DNA of 64,000 bases from Dehalobacter restrictus DSM 9455 (lineage in GTDB: Bacteria > Bacillota > Desulfitobacteriia > Desulfitobacteriales > Syntrophobotulaceae), in contig NZ_CP007033.1 of assembly GCF_000512895.1 (NCBI RefSeq), forward strand, positions 2,591,001 to 2,655,000, written 5' to 3'. A program made the translations under genes and the position numbers. Position 1 is the first letter of the stretch, and every line of letters starts with the position of its first letter. A model generated the notes under the pieces. The model was not told the origin of the DNA. It did not search any database and saw only the letters and a program-made list of their open reading frames with translations. Below are positions 9,143 to 18,145 of the stretch, one piece after another.

Positions 9143-9371
9143 TTTTGCTGTATTTTATTATACCGCTAACACCTTTAAAGTCAGCTGGGCTTTATCTAAG
9201 TCCGTAGATAGTGATTCCGTATCCAATACTGCCATAATCTGACCTGCTTTCACCTTATCACCAACGTTGACACGAATTTCTTCAACAGGATATGTAACAC
9301 TGGAACAAACGTTCATTGTTTTGGCACTATAAATTGTCCCTGAGTAAGCGTCAAACCCATTCAGACGTGAG

Positions 9372-9656
9372 CTACATGAAGTCAGGCTCATCTACTCCAA
9401 GAAGATCGCACAGAGCATTGTTAGCCATTATCCTAAAATCATCATCAGATATGGTGTTAGCTTGAGCATATTCGAATACATTATCGACAGTGGTAACGAA
9501 TTTTCGCGCTAAACGAGAATCCTCCTTTTTCATCTTTGGAAAATGCTCAATAACATAGCCCGAATAATCTATTTCGAAGAGATATCGTGATATCTTTCCA
9601 TCTGCAAAATCGGAGATAAAGTCTATCATAAACGCCGTATGTTTTCCAACCTTCAT
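9372..9656 (-). CDS. Small IS66-associated accessory protein
   Basis: A 94-residue protein starting at an ATG that overlaps the tnpC stop codon by one base (TGATG), so the two are coupled. It has no membrane segment and is rich in charged residues, with ADGKISRYLFEIDYSGYVIE followed by a helical part and an acidic C-terminus. It lies inside the IS66 ends and so belongs to the element, although most IS66 members have only three genes. Function unknown. A GTG at 9671 is an alternative but less likely start. Confidence 0.6.
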   Translation of the reverse strand: MKVGKHTAFMIDFISDFADGKISRYLFEIDYSGYVIEHFPKMKKEDSRLARKFVTTVDNVFEYAQANTISDDDFRIMANNALCDLLGVDEPDFM

Positions 9657-11256
9657 CAGTCTTCCTCCCACACATATTTTTCCGGACTTGCGTTACCAAG
9701 CTGCGGGGTGAATACTTTCTTCGGCAAGGCTGCACTACCAGGTAAAAAGTCTGTAATTTCAGATATGTAACCTGCTCTTCCTAAGTTAGGGGCATTTGTA
9801 AAAATCCACGTTAAATATTCAAATGGATTCAAGCCATTTTCTCTTGCACTCACAATCAGGCTGTAATAAATGGCACTGGCCCTGGCACCGTTTGGTGTGT
9901 TAGTAAAGATCCAGTTCTTTCGACCGATTACAAAAGGTTTAATACTCCGTTCCGCACGGTTGTTTGAAATTTCAAGACGTCCGTCCAGCAGGTATCTCTC
10001 AAGATATTTTTGTTGGGACTTAGCATAATGTAGCGCTTTACAAGAAGGGTGTTAGGCAAAACAGCAAGCCCATTGATCCAATTGTAAAATTCATCAAACA
10101 CAGGCCCTGATAGGCGTTTACGCTCTTGAAGGCGTTTATCCGGGGCAAGGGAAGCAAACTGTTTTTCAAGGTGGAACAGTCTGTCTAAGTAAGCAACACC
10201 CTTTGCCGCATTGGACTGTGGTTGTTTTTCCTTGGGCAGGGTTTTAAAGGCATCGAAAAACTTCCGCCTAAGATGTGCCAGGCAGCCCACAACAATGATG
10301 TTTTTAGGAAGCTTATGATACCCTTCGTATCCATCTGTGTGAAGGTATCCTTTAAAATCTTTCAGAAATTTTTCAGGATGGGTATGTTTTCTGTCGGGCT
10401 TATAGTCATAAATTACAATCGGGTGTAATGTATCTCCGCTGGTACGATACAACCACATGTAACTCTTTGACTGCGCCGTCTTTCCCGGTTCTTTCAACAC
10501 TTGTAAGGTAGATTCGTCTGCATGCAACACTTCATGCTCACATAATCGTTGTTTCATCTCTTCATATATCGGTTCCAGCCAGTTTTCACTGGCCTTGATT
10601 AACCAGTTTGACATCGTCTGCCGGGAAAGCAGGATGCCTTTTTGTTTCCACTCTTGCTCCTGTCGGTATAGTGGGGACGCCATCATGAATTTCTGTATCG
10701 CGATATGGGCTATTGTCTCGGGGGATGCAAATCCGCCTTTAATGACAGGTTCCGGCATATCTGCTTTTATGATAGGAACATGTTCGGCAGTTCCTTCACA
10801 ATGACGGCAGGAATAAATATGCCGTACGTGCCGTGTAATGATTGCTTTGGCAGGAATGACCTTTAATTCTTCGCGAGTTTCCCTCCCCATCGTATGTAAC
10901 TGACTGCTGCAATTCGGGCAGATACAATCTTCTGCCGGAAGCGTGTGTTCAATTACCTCAACAGGTAAATCCTTTGGCAATTTATCCGTTGTGAGGCGTG
11001 TCCGTTTGCGATAATGCGCCTTTACCTCAGCAAGCTTCGGTTCCGGCACGGTCATATCGGCATTTGATTCGGCCTCGTTGAATATGAGCAGCTGAATACC
11101 GTCAGTCTGTTCACTTGATGCGCCAAATTGTTTATGCTTTGCAAGGCGGATCTGTGACATAAACCACGCGACTTGCTGTTCTAATTCAGCAATTTTGCGG
11201 TCCTTTTCTTCAATTATTTCAAGCAGTTTTCCTGCTGAAGTTTCTTGCGTTTTCAT
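9656..11256 (-). pseudogene. tnpC: IS66 transposase TnpC, frameshifted
   Basis: The first part (11256 to about 10040) has the coiled-coil leucine-rich start, the zinc-binding region (CICPNCSSQL, CRHC) and the catalytic aspartate regions (LHADEST and HTDGYEGYHK). Near 10041 one base appears to be missing: the frame turns to nonsense, while the next frame continues with GKALHYAKSQQKYLE and then NNRAERSIKPF, which holds the catalytic glutamate. The C-terminal tail runs to the stop at 9656. The enzyme therefore lacks its catalytic Glu unless frameshifting repairs it. Confidence 0.88.
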
Positions 11257-11331
11257 AAGTAAATCATACCAGAAAAACCGCGAAAAAGCTAGATTTCATG
11301 CGGTTTAAAGCACTCTTCCAAGATAAATATT

Positions 11332-11682
11332 TTAAGAGATTTGCCGCTCGAAAACTTCTTCCCGTTTGAGTTTTTTCTCCAGTTTCGCACCTTCGATAAG
11401 ATAAGATAATTCTTTGGTTTCAAGAACCATGGTGGCACTGTCTCCCTTTGCTGGCCAGCGAAAATGTCCGCGCTCCAGACGCTTGAAATACAACCAGAAT
11501 CCGTCGCCGTCCCATTCCAGAATTTTTATTCTGTTCCGATGACGGTTGCAGAACACGAACAATGCTTCAGAAAACGGATCGAGGGAAAAGTCGTCTTTAA
11601 CCAGCGCCATGAGCCCATTGATAGATTTTCTCATATCGGTATGCCCGCAGCAGATGTACACGGGTTTGTCATTGAATCTCAT
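11332..11682 (-). CDS. tnpB: IS66 family protein TnpB
   Basis: A 116-residue product typical of IS66 Orf2, with CCGHTDMRKSINGLMALV near the N-terminus, FVFCNRHRNRIKILEWDGDGF in the middle and the usual KRLERGHFRWP. Needed for transposition in this family, mechanism unclear. It begins directly at the end of tnpA (shared base at 11682). Confidence 0.92.
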   Translation of the reverse strand: MRFNDKPVYICCGHTDMRKSINGLMALVKDDFSLDPFSEALFVFCNRHRNRIKILEWDGDGFWLYFKRLERGHFRWPAKGDSATMVLETKELSYLIEGAKLEKKLKREEVFERQIS

Positions 11683-12035
11683 TACAGCATCCTCAATATG
11701 CGGCAGACTTTTTTCAGAAGTTCAGGATCTGTATGTGCATCCACGGTAACGTGACAGCCACCGACTTCAATATCCAGCGTTGATTTCACTTCTTGACCTT
11801 GGGAAAGTTGCATCCATCCTTCCGGGACACAGCTTACGACGGTTTCTTCCTTCCGTTCTGAAAGTTCCATACATGCAGCCTTTCGTAACTGTCGTTGCCA
11901 ATAAAAGTATGCATGCCTACTTATTCCTTTCTCCTGGCAGAAATCGTTAATGCTCTTGCCGCTGCATTGTCGTTCCTGTATCACCTGCATCCACTGTGAT
12001 CGTCGGTACGCTGCTGTGACTTTTTGTATATCCAT
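11682..12035 (-). CDS. tnpA: IS66 family protein TnpA
   Basis: A 117-residue product with a helix-turn-helix (SGKSINDFCQEKGISRHAYF) followed by YWQRQLRKAA, typical of IS66 Orf1. It is the first gene of the element, 121 bp inside the right end. Confidence 0.9.
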   Translation of the reverse strand: MDIQKVTAAYRRSQWMQVIQERQCSGKSINDFCQEKGISRHAYFYWQRQLRKAACMELSERKEETVVSCVPEGWMQLSQGQEVKSTLDIEVGGCHVTVDAHTDPELLKKVCRILRML

Positions 12036-12179
12036 ACAACCACTCCGTTATTAGTTGAAAAAGTGTGCAAACTTTTTCAACTTTTTCAACCCTATTTAAT
12101 GTGATTGTACTACCTTCAAGGCTGCTATTCTATGTGACGGTGTCTTTGACGCTTACACAACTTAAGGGATGTTTCCATA

Positions 12180-12201
12180 CACTAAGTTATTAAGCGTTTA
12201 C
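12180..12201. repeat. Orphan IS66-type terminal repeat
   Basis: CACTAAGTTATTAAGCGTTTAC matches the right end of the intact IS66 element at 18968-18989 in 18 of 22 positions (my alignment) and has the same orientation. It lies 24 bp outside the IS66 element at 9344-12156. It is probably the remnant of an earlier IS66 insertion in the lost 5' part of the adaptor gene. Confidence 0.5.
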
Positions 12202-12294
12202 GTTTTTCTTTTAGTATATAACAGAACCTCTACACGATGCTCTTATCCACATCAGCATAGAGGTTTGCATGATCTGAAACTTTCAAAAATTAAA

Positions 12295-13578
12295 CTATAT
12301 ACCTTTTTTTAGCCACTCATACTGGTTATACAATTGATATAACTCGATTTCCGCTTTTTGAACCTTATTTTTCTGGGATTCATAAGCTAACTTGCTATCT
12401 CCAAGCGATGTAGCAGAGCTGATCCCAATTTTAGAAATTAAGCCTAATTCATATTTCTTTTGGTATTCAACATAGTCGGAACTTTTTTTATCTAAATCCC
12501 TTATGGCTAGTTTTAGTTCTTCGTCTTTCGTGACTATTGAATCATAAAGTTTCTTAAAATCACTTTTAAATTGATCCTTAAGAACTTGTAATTTTCTGTT
12601 CTCTGTTGCCAAGTTTGCCTCCGCTTGTAACCGACTTGTGTCATCCTTATCTTTAGATGATAATCTATCCGCTGCATCATATTTTTGATCACAGCTGATT
12701 TGTTGTATTTTTATCCCATAGTTATTAGCTAATGCTTCTTCATAGTCTTTCGAATAATTAAGAGCACTTACAGAGTATTCCTTTAAGTTCGGTAGATCAC
12801 CAAAAGTTAGAGAAGTATTACTATCTTGCCCCAGCATCAAATTTGCTAAACGAATGATTCCTTCTATTTGAGTATTTGTAGCGCTTAACGAGTTTTTATA
12901 GCTTTCTAATTGATTATTAAAAGCAATTACACTACTATTAGTTACGATTCCTAATTTTTTCTGCAGTTCTAAAACTTCTTTCTTTTTGCTATTTGTGTCG
13001 ATTGAATTCTGTATGTCTTGTTTTTGTATCTGGAGTAAATAATAACTCAAAAAAATATCATCCTGAAAACTCTTTACATTAACGTAATTATTTTTCTCTG
13101 TTGTTAATTCTGCACTCTCAATTGTATAATCAACATCATTGTTTGAACTCGTTGAATCATATTGTACTGCTTGAGAGTTATTTGTAAGCCGTAATTGAGT
13201 AGCATTATAACTGTATAAATTTTTTATTAAAGTAAGATTATTGTTTAGCAACGCCAAGACGTTTGCTGGAATCCCTGCATCACTATATTGAGGAGTATTT
13301 GCGACAGAAGCTAGGTTGTTAATCTGTTGGCCAGTCTGTGCTATTTGATTTTCGAGCTGGTCTGTTGTATCTTCAGAATTTGATTTTAGTAGCTTAGTAA
13401 TTGCTAACGCTTCATTTTGAATTCGAACACTTGGACTTCTATCAAGGACTTCCTTTTGTATATCTTTAAATTCTATTTTATTAATAGGCATAGGATCAGG
13501 GGTTTTCAAATCAGCTCCGAAGCATAGAGCAGGCAACAATAACACAAATGCTAAAGATATATTAAGTACCTTTCTCAT
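12295..13578 (-). CDS. TolC-family outer membrane factor-like protein
   Basis: This encodes 427 residues from the ATG at 13578 (AGAGG site 8 bp before); a frame upstream to 13605 is less likely. A signal peptide (KVLNISLAFVLLLPALCFGA) precedes long helices rich in Asn, Gln, Lys and Ser, in a duplicated pattern as in TolC/OEP proteins. The C-terminal half has KYELGLISKIGISSATSLGDSKLAYESQKN, which I read as the second OEP repeat. TolC is the outer exit duct of MacAB pumps in diderm bacteria; related proteins in monoderm Clostridia presumably cross or sit in the thick wall. It is first or second in the MacAB-like operon. It is AT-rich compared with its flanks. Confidence 0.7.
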   Translation of the reverse strand: MRKVLNISLAFVLLLPALCFGADLKTPDPMPINKIEFKDIQKEVLDRSPSVRIQNEALAITKLLKSNSEDTTDQLENQIAQTGQQINNLASVANTPQYSDAGIPANVLALLNNNLTLIKNLYSYNATQLRLTNNSQAVQYDSTSSNNDVDYTIESAELTTEKNNYVNVKSFQDDIFLSYYLLQIQKQDIQNSIDTNSKKKEVLELQKKLGIVTNSSVIAFNNQLESYKNSLSATNTQIEGIIRLANLMLGQDSNTSLTFGDLPNLKEYSVSALNYSKDYEEALANNYGIKIQQISCDQKYDAADRLSSKDKDDTSRLQAEANLATENRKLQVLKDQFKSDFKKLYDSIVTKDEELKLAIRDLDKKSSDYVEYQKKYELGLISKIGISSATSLGDSKLAYESQKNKVQKAEIELYQLYNQYEWLKKGI

Positions 13579-13648
13579 GATTAACCTCTTCTTTCTAAAA
13601 TACATAATGTTAAATTGATATTACCCCCATCTGACTCATCAGTCAATA

Positions 13649-14461
13649 CTAAAAGAATAATTGCTTTACATTATAAATTTTCCATGCATTATCTTCGAAT
13701 TGAGCATATATTACAATTTGAGATCGATATAGATTATCTAATTTTACTTTGTTATTTTCAAGATATGCTTGGGATGCAGATGAATATTTTAAATCAAACG
13801 TATATAATAGCCTACATAATGTCATTTCCTGATTAAACCAAATTTTTGGAGTTATATTTTCCGATTGACCTATATAGTGACTAATTATTTGGTTATCCTG
13901 TAACTGTTTGTTAAATTTATCGATAAATTTATTTTCCGTGAATGTTTTTTGTCTTTCCATGGTATATAATTTCAAGCTTTTTTCGCCGTTATTACTTTCT
14001 TTATAAGATACATTGTACATGCTTGAAATAAAGGTATCCGCAATTGTGATCAAGGAAGTCACATTATTATCTTCTGCCTTTAGAAATTTTGTTTCCTTTG
14101 GCTTCACATAACCATCCGCTACTCTGTCAAAGAATTTATATACTTCTTTAATCTTAGAATCTTTTTCATCTTGGCTATTTTTTTGCGATTGTTGATTTAC
14201 AGGTTCATTGTCTGTACTATTTTCTTTCATGGGGTCATTTACACCCATTTTACTGTTATCTTCGTCTTTTTGTTTAGATTGACTATTGTCTACATTCCCA
14301 TCCGTGGTATTTTCCTGGGGTACTATTATCTGAAAGTCTGTCTTGGTTTCTGAAAGTTTCGGAGTATAATTTACCTGGTTTTTAGAGCAAGCCGAAATAG
14401 TAATAAGGAAAATAATCAAACTGTATACAGCAAAATATTTTAGCTTTTTTGGTATATTCAT
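13649..14461 (-). CDS. Lipoprotein of unknown function, head of the export operon
   Basis: The 270-residue protein has a classical lipoprotein signal (YFAVYSLIIFLITISAC, lipobox ISAC) behind a strong AGGAGG site. A Ser/Asn/Gln/Asp-rich linker follows (about residues 45-95), and then a ~170-residue C-terminal domain with an aromatic-rich end (YAQFEDNAWKIYNVKQLFF) of the kind found in NTF2-like or DUF4829-like extracellular domains; I cannot assign it. It lies 71 bp upstream of the TolC-like gene in the same orientation and shares its AT-rich base use. Confidence 0.7.
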   Translation of the reverse strand: MNIPKKLKYFAVYSLIIFLITISACSKNQVNYTPKLSETKTDFQIIVPQENTTDGNVDNSQSKQKDEDNSKMGVNDPMKENSTDNEPVNQQSQKNSQDEKDSKIKEVYKFFDRVADGYVKPKETKFLKAEDNNVTSLITIADTFISSMYNVSYKESNNGEKSLKLYTMERQKTFTENKFIDKFNKQLQDNQIISHYIGQSENITPKIWFNQEMTLCRLLYTFDLKYSSASQAYLENNKVKLDNLYRSQIVIYAQFEDNAWKIYNVKQLFF

Positions 14462-14985
14462 CTTGGTTTCCTCCTATCTCAATTTTAAAATATATCAACA
14501 GATTACTCTGTCAATTGCAGTATTTCTTAGAATGCAATATAATACATGTTTTTCGCAGGTTCTATCCAAAACTCACCCTATCATAACTCACTGAGTCCAT
14601 GCCCTTACATTCCTTCGTGATAAAAGCGGAGATAGCGTTTAAGCTTAAATACCGGGTCATGCCCTAATGGAGGAAATCTCCTTATCTCCGCTTTATCAGC
14701 GTGTTTCATGTCTCTTGCTTTGCTGCGTCATAGGCACTTTCCTTATCGGAAGTCAATGGCGGCGCAGCCGTTTTATGTACCCTTGACTCCAGCACAAACC
14801 AAAACCCTTGTAACAGGCTGCTTAAGCCACATTTAGGCTTAAGCAGCTTAACTGCAAACAGGGGAAATGAATCTTGAGTTTCACAACTTATGCTGCTTCT
14901 TTTATCTGATTTTTTCTGTATTCGCCAAGCACTAATTCTGCTTTGTATTCTGTTTGCTTTTTCACCAGGTTATATATCACTGTTA
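14462..14985. other. Non-coding stretch with an inverted repeat, 3' flank of the IS110 remnant
   Basis: No convincing gene. TGATAAAAGCGGAGATA (14618-14634) and TATCTCCGCTTTATCA (14683-14698) form an inverted repeat around a 48-nt loop. A short palindrome around AAGCAGCTTAA lies near 14840. The stretch may be the end region of the decayed IS110 element or an unrelated hairpin. Nothing else is seen. Confidence 0.4.
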
Positions 14986-16150
14986 TTATTTTCTTGGAAA
15001 TAACAACTTGTTTCTTCTTGAGGGGATTGTTTTCGCGGTTTTTAGGTATTGGTAAAGCTCTTTCATTTCATTGTTTACTGCAATCATGATCATGGCCATC
15101 CGGTATAAAACACTCCTTAAGTTTCTTCTTCCACGCTTTGAAATTAACTGTTGTGCTTTCACTCTTGCGGAGCTATCCTCAACAAGATTGTATCCGGCCA
15201 TTTTGCTTATTTGACGCGGATGGTCAAATCTCAATGGATCGCCTGTGTCTCCCAGAAAACTCGCTGCACTAACTACTCCTATGCCGGAGATGCCAAGAAT
15301 TATTCGCCATATTTTGTCTGAGCTAAGGCCAATTCCATAGCGTTTTCCAGCTGCTCAAGCTGTTTTGTTAATAGTTCCAGTTCCTCAATCATTAATTCTA
15401 ACTTGAGCTTTGCCGATACGCTTCCATATCTAACTCAGATGGAGTTTTCTCTCTACAAGCTGCTACGCCTTTTTCCTGCCTACGGTCTTTTTGACAACCT
15501 TCTGTATCTCGGCAAGTACCGCCTTAGTCTCCAATTCAAGTATCAACGATGTGAATGGACAGGATTTTAATACCTGCATGGACGCTTTCCCGTTCATTGA
15601 ATTTTTGAATACGATTTTAATTCCACGAAAGTTATTCATCCATTACTGCTGTTATCGTGTTTCTTAATGCGTTATACCGCTTCATCAAGCTGATCCTCTC
15701 GTTTGTTAACACCCTTAATTCCGTGAATATATCCTGGGGCATATATACTTCATAATACCTACCGTCACGCACAAGTTTTGCTATGGTTAGCACATCTTTT
15801 TTGTCGCTTTTAGTCTGGCTGTTGTCATCAAGTTCTTTGGCCCGCTTGGTGTGATACGGGTTAACCATGACCACGCATTATCAGATGGTCTTCCAGTGGT
15901 TTCCAATACCACCCTATCGGTTCCATTCCGAGGATTATATCGTTAAGTCTTTTGTTCTTGTAAATTGCTTACATGCTTACTAATATATTTCGAAGCCACT
16001 TTTATCGTTCTGGAATTTCAGGGCTTTCCCTAGTTCTATACCGCGATAATCCAGGAACCGTGCCCACTGCGTTTCTTTGGCGATATCTACTCCTACTATC
16101 AGTGTTCTTGGTGTTATTGCTTCTAATTTTAGATTGTTACGGTTCTTCAT
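14986..16150 (-). pseudogene. IS110-family transposase, decayed
   Basis: From an ATG at 16150 with a GGGGG ribosome site, the frame gives the RuvC-like first motif VGVDIAKETQWARF and then breaks after ~55 residues. A second piece (15874-15632) carries the DEDD middle with the KSDKKDVLTIAKLVRDGRYY motif. A third (15234-14986) carries the C-terminal Transposase_20 part (ISKMAGYNLVEDSSARVKAQ, then SKRGRRNLRSVLYRMAM). At least two frameshifts or stops separate them, so the gene is dead. On its 5' side lies the imperfect inverted repeat CCCCCTGATTTTCTATGATT / AATCATAGCAGGGGG (16158-16223). Confidence 0.85.
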
Positions 16151-16157
16151 CTGTTTA

Positions 16158-16223
16158 CATCCCCCTGATTTTCTATGATTTTTGTGCGTTTGCTAGGCAC
16201 ACATAAAATCATAGCAGGGGGTT
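16158..16223. repeat. Inverted repeat at the IS110 element start
   Basis: CCCCCTGATTTTCTATGATTTTTGTG and its imperfect reverse complement CACACATAAAATCATAGCAGGGGG are separated by ~14 bp, just upstream of the IS110 transposase start. IS110 elements often carry structured non-coding ends; some encode bridge RNAs from such regions. No function is claimed for this decayed copy. Confidence 0.5.
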
Positions 16224-16509
16224 GTTTATTTCTCAAAGATCATTTTCATTCATTACAGGAATGCTTGAATCAGCAAATATTGCATGATTATTTTACCCTA
16301 TTTTATAAATTAAAAGAATAGTCTGATTCATTTAAATTTTTTTATCCCGTTCGCTTTAGAAATAATGTTTTTCCTTTTTATTTCCCCTATGATATCGACA
16401 CAGTATTTTATAGACTCAAAAAAGAAACGAAGTAAGCGCTTAACAACAGAGTGCCTTTAAATATCAATTCAAATAAGCTATAATGGCAATCCTCAACCGG
16501 AGCGGCGAA

Positions 16510-18051
16510 TCATTTTTTACACTCTTCCTGTACTCGAGGCGACCAAGGCATCAGTTCTTCCAAAGCCTCCGGATTATTTCGATAATCTGTATCCGGCATG
16601 TACATGAGCAGATAGCTCAGGTATGTATAGACACTAAGCCCATTCGCCTTAGCGGTCTCCACAATACTGTACACAGCAGCGCTTGCGGAGGCACCCTTTG
16701 GGGTATCGGCAAATAGCCAGTTTTTTCTTCCTAGAGTAAAGGGACGGATGCTGTTTTCGGCCGCGTTATTGGAAATGGAACACCTTCCATCAAGTAGGTA
16801 GTTCTCCATATACTGTTTCTGGTTCTTTGCATAGGTCACTGCTTTGCCGAGGGCAGAGCTCTGCAGTATATGGAGGGAGTCCAGCCAGCACCAAAAGGCA
16901 TCTAGAACCGGCCTTTCCAGCTCAAGACGCTTGGCATATTTTTCTTCCGATGTAAGTTCGGACAGCCCATCTTCGATTTTAAACAGCCGATTGCAATAAT
17001 CCCGACCGATTTCCGCATTTGTTAGCGGAGAATCTTTCGCCCGGTTATCCGGGATGGCCTCTATGAACTTGCGGCGGAGGTGAGCCCAGCAGCCGCATCG
17101 AACAATTTCTGCCAGCTTATTGTATCCTGAGTATCCGTCGCTGTGCAGGAACCCGCTGAATCCCTTCAGATATTCGGCGGCATTTTCGCCGCTTCTTGTT
17201 GTCCTGTAGTCATACAGGATAATGGGCTCCTTCCCGTCTTCTCTAGTACGGTACAGCCACATGTAAGACTTGGACTGTGGCCTTCGGCCATTCTCCTTCA
17301 ATACTTGGACCGGTGATTCATCACAATGGAGGACATCTCGCTTCAGGAGCTGTTCCCGAAGGTATCTGGTAACGGGATACAGGTAATCCTGTGAGCACCG
17401 GATGATCCAGTTGGCCATCGTCGCCCTTGAGAGGGAAAAACCAAGCTGCTCCCAGTCCTTTTCCTGGCGGTAGAGTGGCATGGCATTCACGTACTTCTGG
17501 TACATGACATTTGCTACCGTGCTGGGCGATGCCAGAGAATGATGCATGAGAGAAGATGGTGTCAGTGCTTTTTCTATATAAGGTGTATCCGTATGCTTGC
17601 ATTTGAGACACTCATAGGACATTCGCACATACCGGATAATCTGCAATTTTGGTGGAATGTATTCCAGTTCCTCACGGACGGTCTCTTTACCAATCGGCTT
17701 GAGCGTGACTCCGCAGTTGCCGCAGTAAAGATCTTCCTCGGGAATCTCACATAAGATTTCTTTGACAGGAAGATCCTTAAGTAATACCTCCCGTTTCGTT
17801 TTAGCCTTTCGCCGCTTATAGCCGTTTACGTCCTTTACGACGGGTTCAGGGACATGAGGATCGGCTTCTAACTCTGCCTCATTGAACAGGCTAAGTTGGT
17901 CACTGATTTCCTCACGCGGCGTTTTTTCACTGGAACTGCCAAATTTCCCTTTGCGGAGAAGGAGCACCATCTCGGTAAGGTTACTTACCTGCTGTTCCAG
18001 GCTCTTTATTGTATTTTCCAGCTGCTCGATGTAGGTGTCCTTTGAAACCAT
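16510..18051 (-). CDS. tnpC: IS66 transposase TnpC
   Basis: A full-length 513-residue transposase: N-terminal coiled coil, zinc-binding region (YCGNCGVTL and CLKCKHTD), catalytic aspartates in LHCDESPVQVL and HSDGYSGYNK, catalytic glutamate in NNAAENSIRPF, and the usual tail (VETAKANGLSVYTYLSYLL). All expected motifs are in one frame, in contrast to the copy at 9656-11256. It lies downstream of tnpB and ends 78 bp from the left end of the element. Confidence 0.95.
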   Translation of the reverse strand: MVSKDTYIEQLENTIKSLEQQVSNLTEMVLLLRKGKFGSSSEKTPREEISDQLSLFNEAELEADPHVPEPVVKDVNGYKRRKAKTKREVLLKDLPVKEILCEIPEEDLYCGNCGVTLKPIGKETVREELEYIPPKLQIIRYVRMSYECLKCKHTDTPYIEKALTPSSLMHHSLASPSTVANVMYQKYVNAMPLYRQEKDWEQLGFSLSRATMANWIIRCSQDYLYPVTRYLREQLLKRDVLHCDESPVQVLKENGRRPQSKSYMWLYRTREDGKEPIILYDYRTTRSGENAAEYLKGFSGFLHSDGYSGYNKLAEIVRCGCWAHLRRKFIEAIPDNRAKDSPLTNAEIGRDYCNRLFKIEDGLSELTSEEKYAKRLELERPVLDAFWCWLDSLHILQSSALGKAVTYAKNQKQYMENYLLDGRCSISNNAAENSIRPFTLGRKNWLFADTPKGASASAAVYSIVETAKANGLSVYTYLSYLLMYMPDTDYRNNPEALEELMPWSPRVQEECKK

Positions 18052-18145
18052 AAAACGGCTTTTCTCCCAACGGTTTTTATGGTTTTATTATACCACAAAA
18101 ATGGGCTAAAATCCAGTAAATACGGCACTTTCAGCCGTTTTAACC

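Larger units (their letters stand above)
7152..9171 (-). mobile_element. IS21-family insertion sequence, internally truncated
   Basis: The 2,020-bp element has ends beginning TGTAAACGGTCAATAAAA on the left and, read on the other strand, TGTTAGCGGTATAATAAAA on the right. A second, inner, conserved block lies around TGGCCAT...AAATGCAGCA. It is flanked by the 5-bp direct repeat CCTTT (7147-7151 and 9172-9176). It carries istB complete and istA lacking its N-terminal portion, so it is probably not able to move alone. It lies in an efflux adaptor gene in the same orientation. Confidence 0.9.
6272..9343 (-). pseudogene. MacA-like adaptor (membrane fusion protein), interrupted by IS21 and truncated by IS66
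   Basis: Coding sequence for one adaptor is found in two pieces. The first (about 9343-9172) has the N-terminal lipoyl-like half (VGDKVKAGQIMAVLDTES). The second (about 7151-6272) has the coiled coil, the second lipoyl half, the beta-barrel and an Asn/Gln/Pro-rich tail. Removing the IS21 element at 7152-9171 and one copy of its 5-bp target CCTTT restores the frame exactly, reading LTLKAAERDITTK across the junction. The signal peptide and start are missing: an IS66 element begins at 9344 and no matching N-terminus is found beyond its far end. A short frame starting inside the IS66 end at 9391 reads into the first piece but ends inside IS21. A GTG at 7075 could start a 267-residue fragment, unlikely to work. 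Confidence 0.9.
9344..12156 (-). mobile_element. IS66-family element with accessory ORF, degenerate
   Basis: The ends GTAAGCGTCAAA (9344) and TTTGACGCTTAC (to 12156) are perfect 12-bp inverted repeats, and the region between them carries tnpA, tnpB, tnpC and a fourth small gene in the standard order. No 8-bp target duplication is found: GTCCCTGA lies on the left and ACAACTTA on the right. This suggests that sequence next to the right end was lost or rearranged after insertion. tnpC has a frameshift. A further IS66-like end lies just outside at 12180-12201. Confidence 0.8.

Noticed and set aside
12203-12294. Short frame MQTSMLMWIRASCRGSVIY as the lost adaptor N-terminus
   Set aside because: It does not look like a signal peptide and does not connect to the adaptor frame on the other side of the IS66 element.
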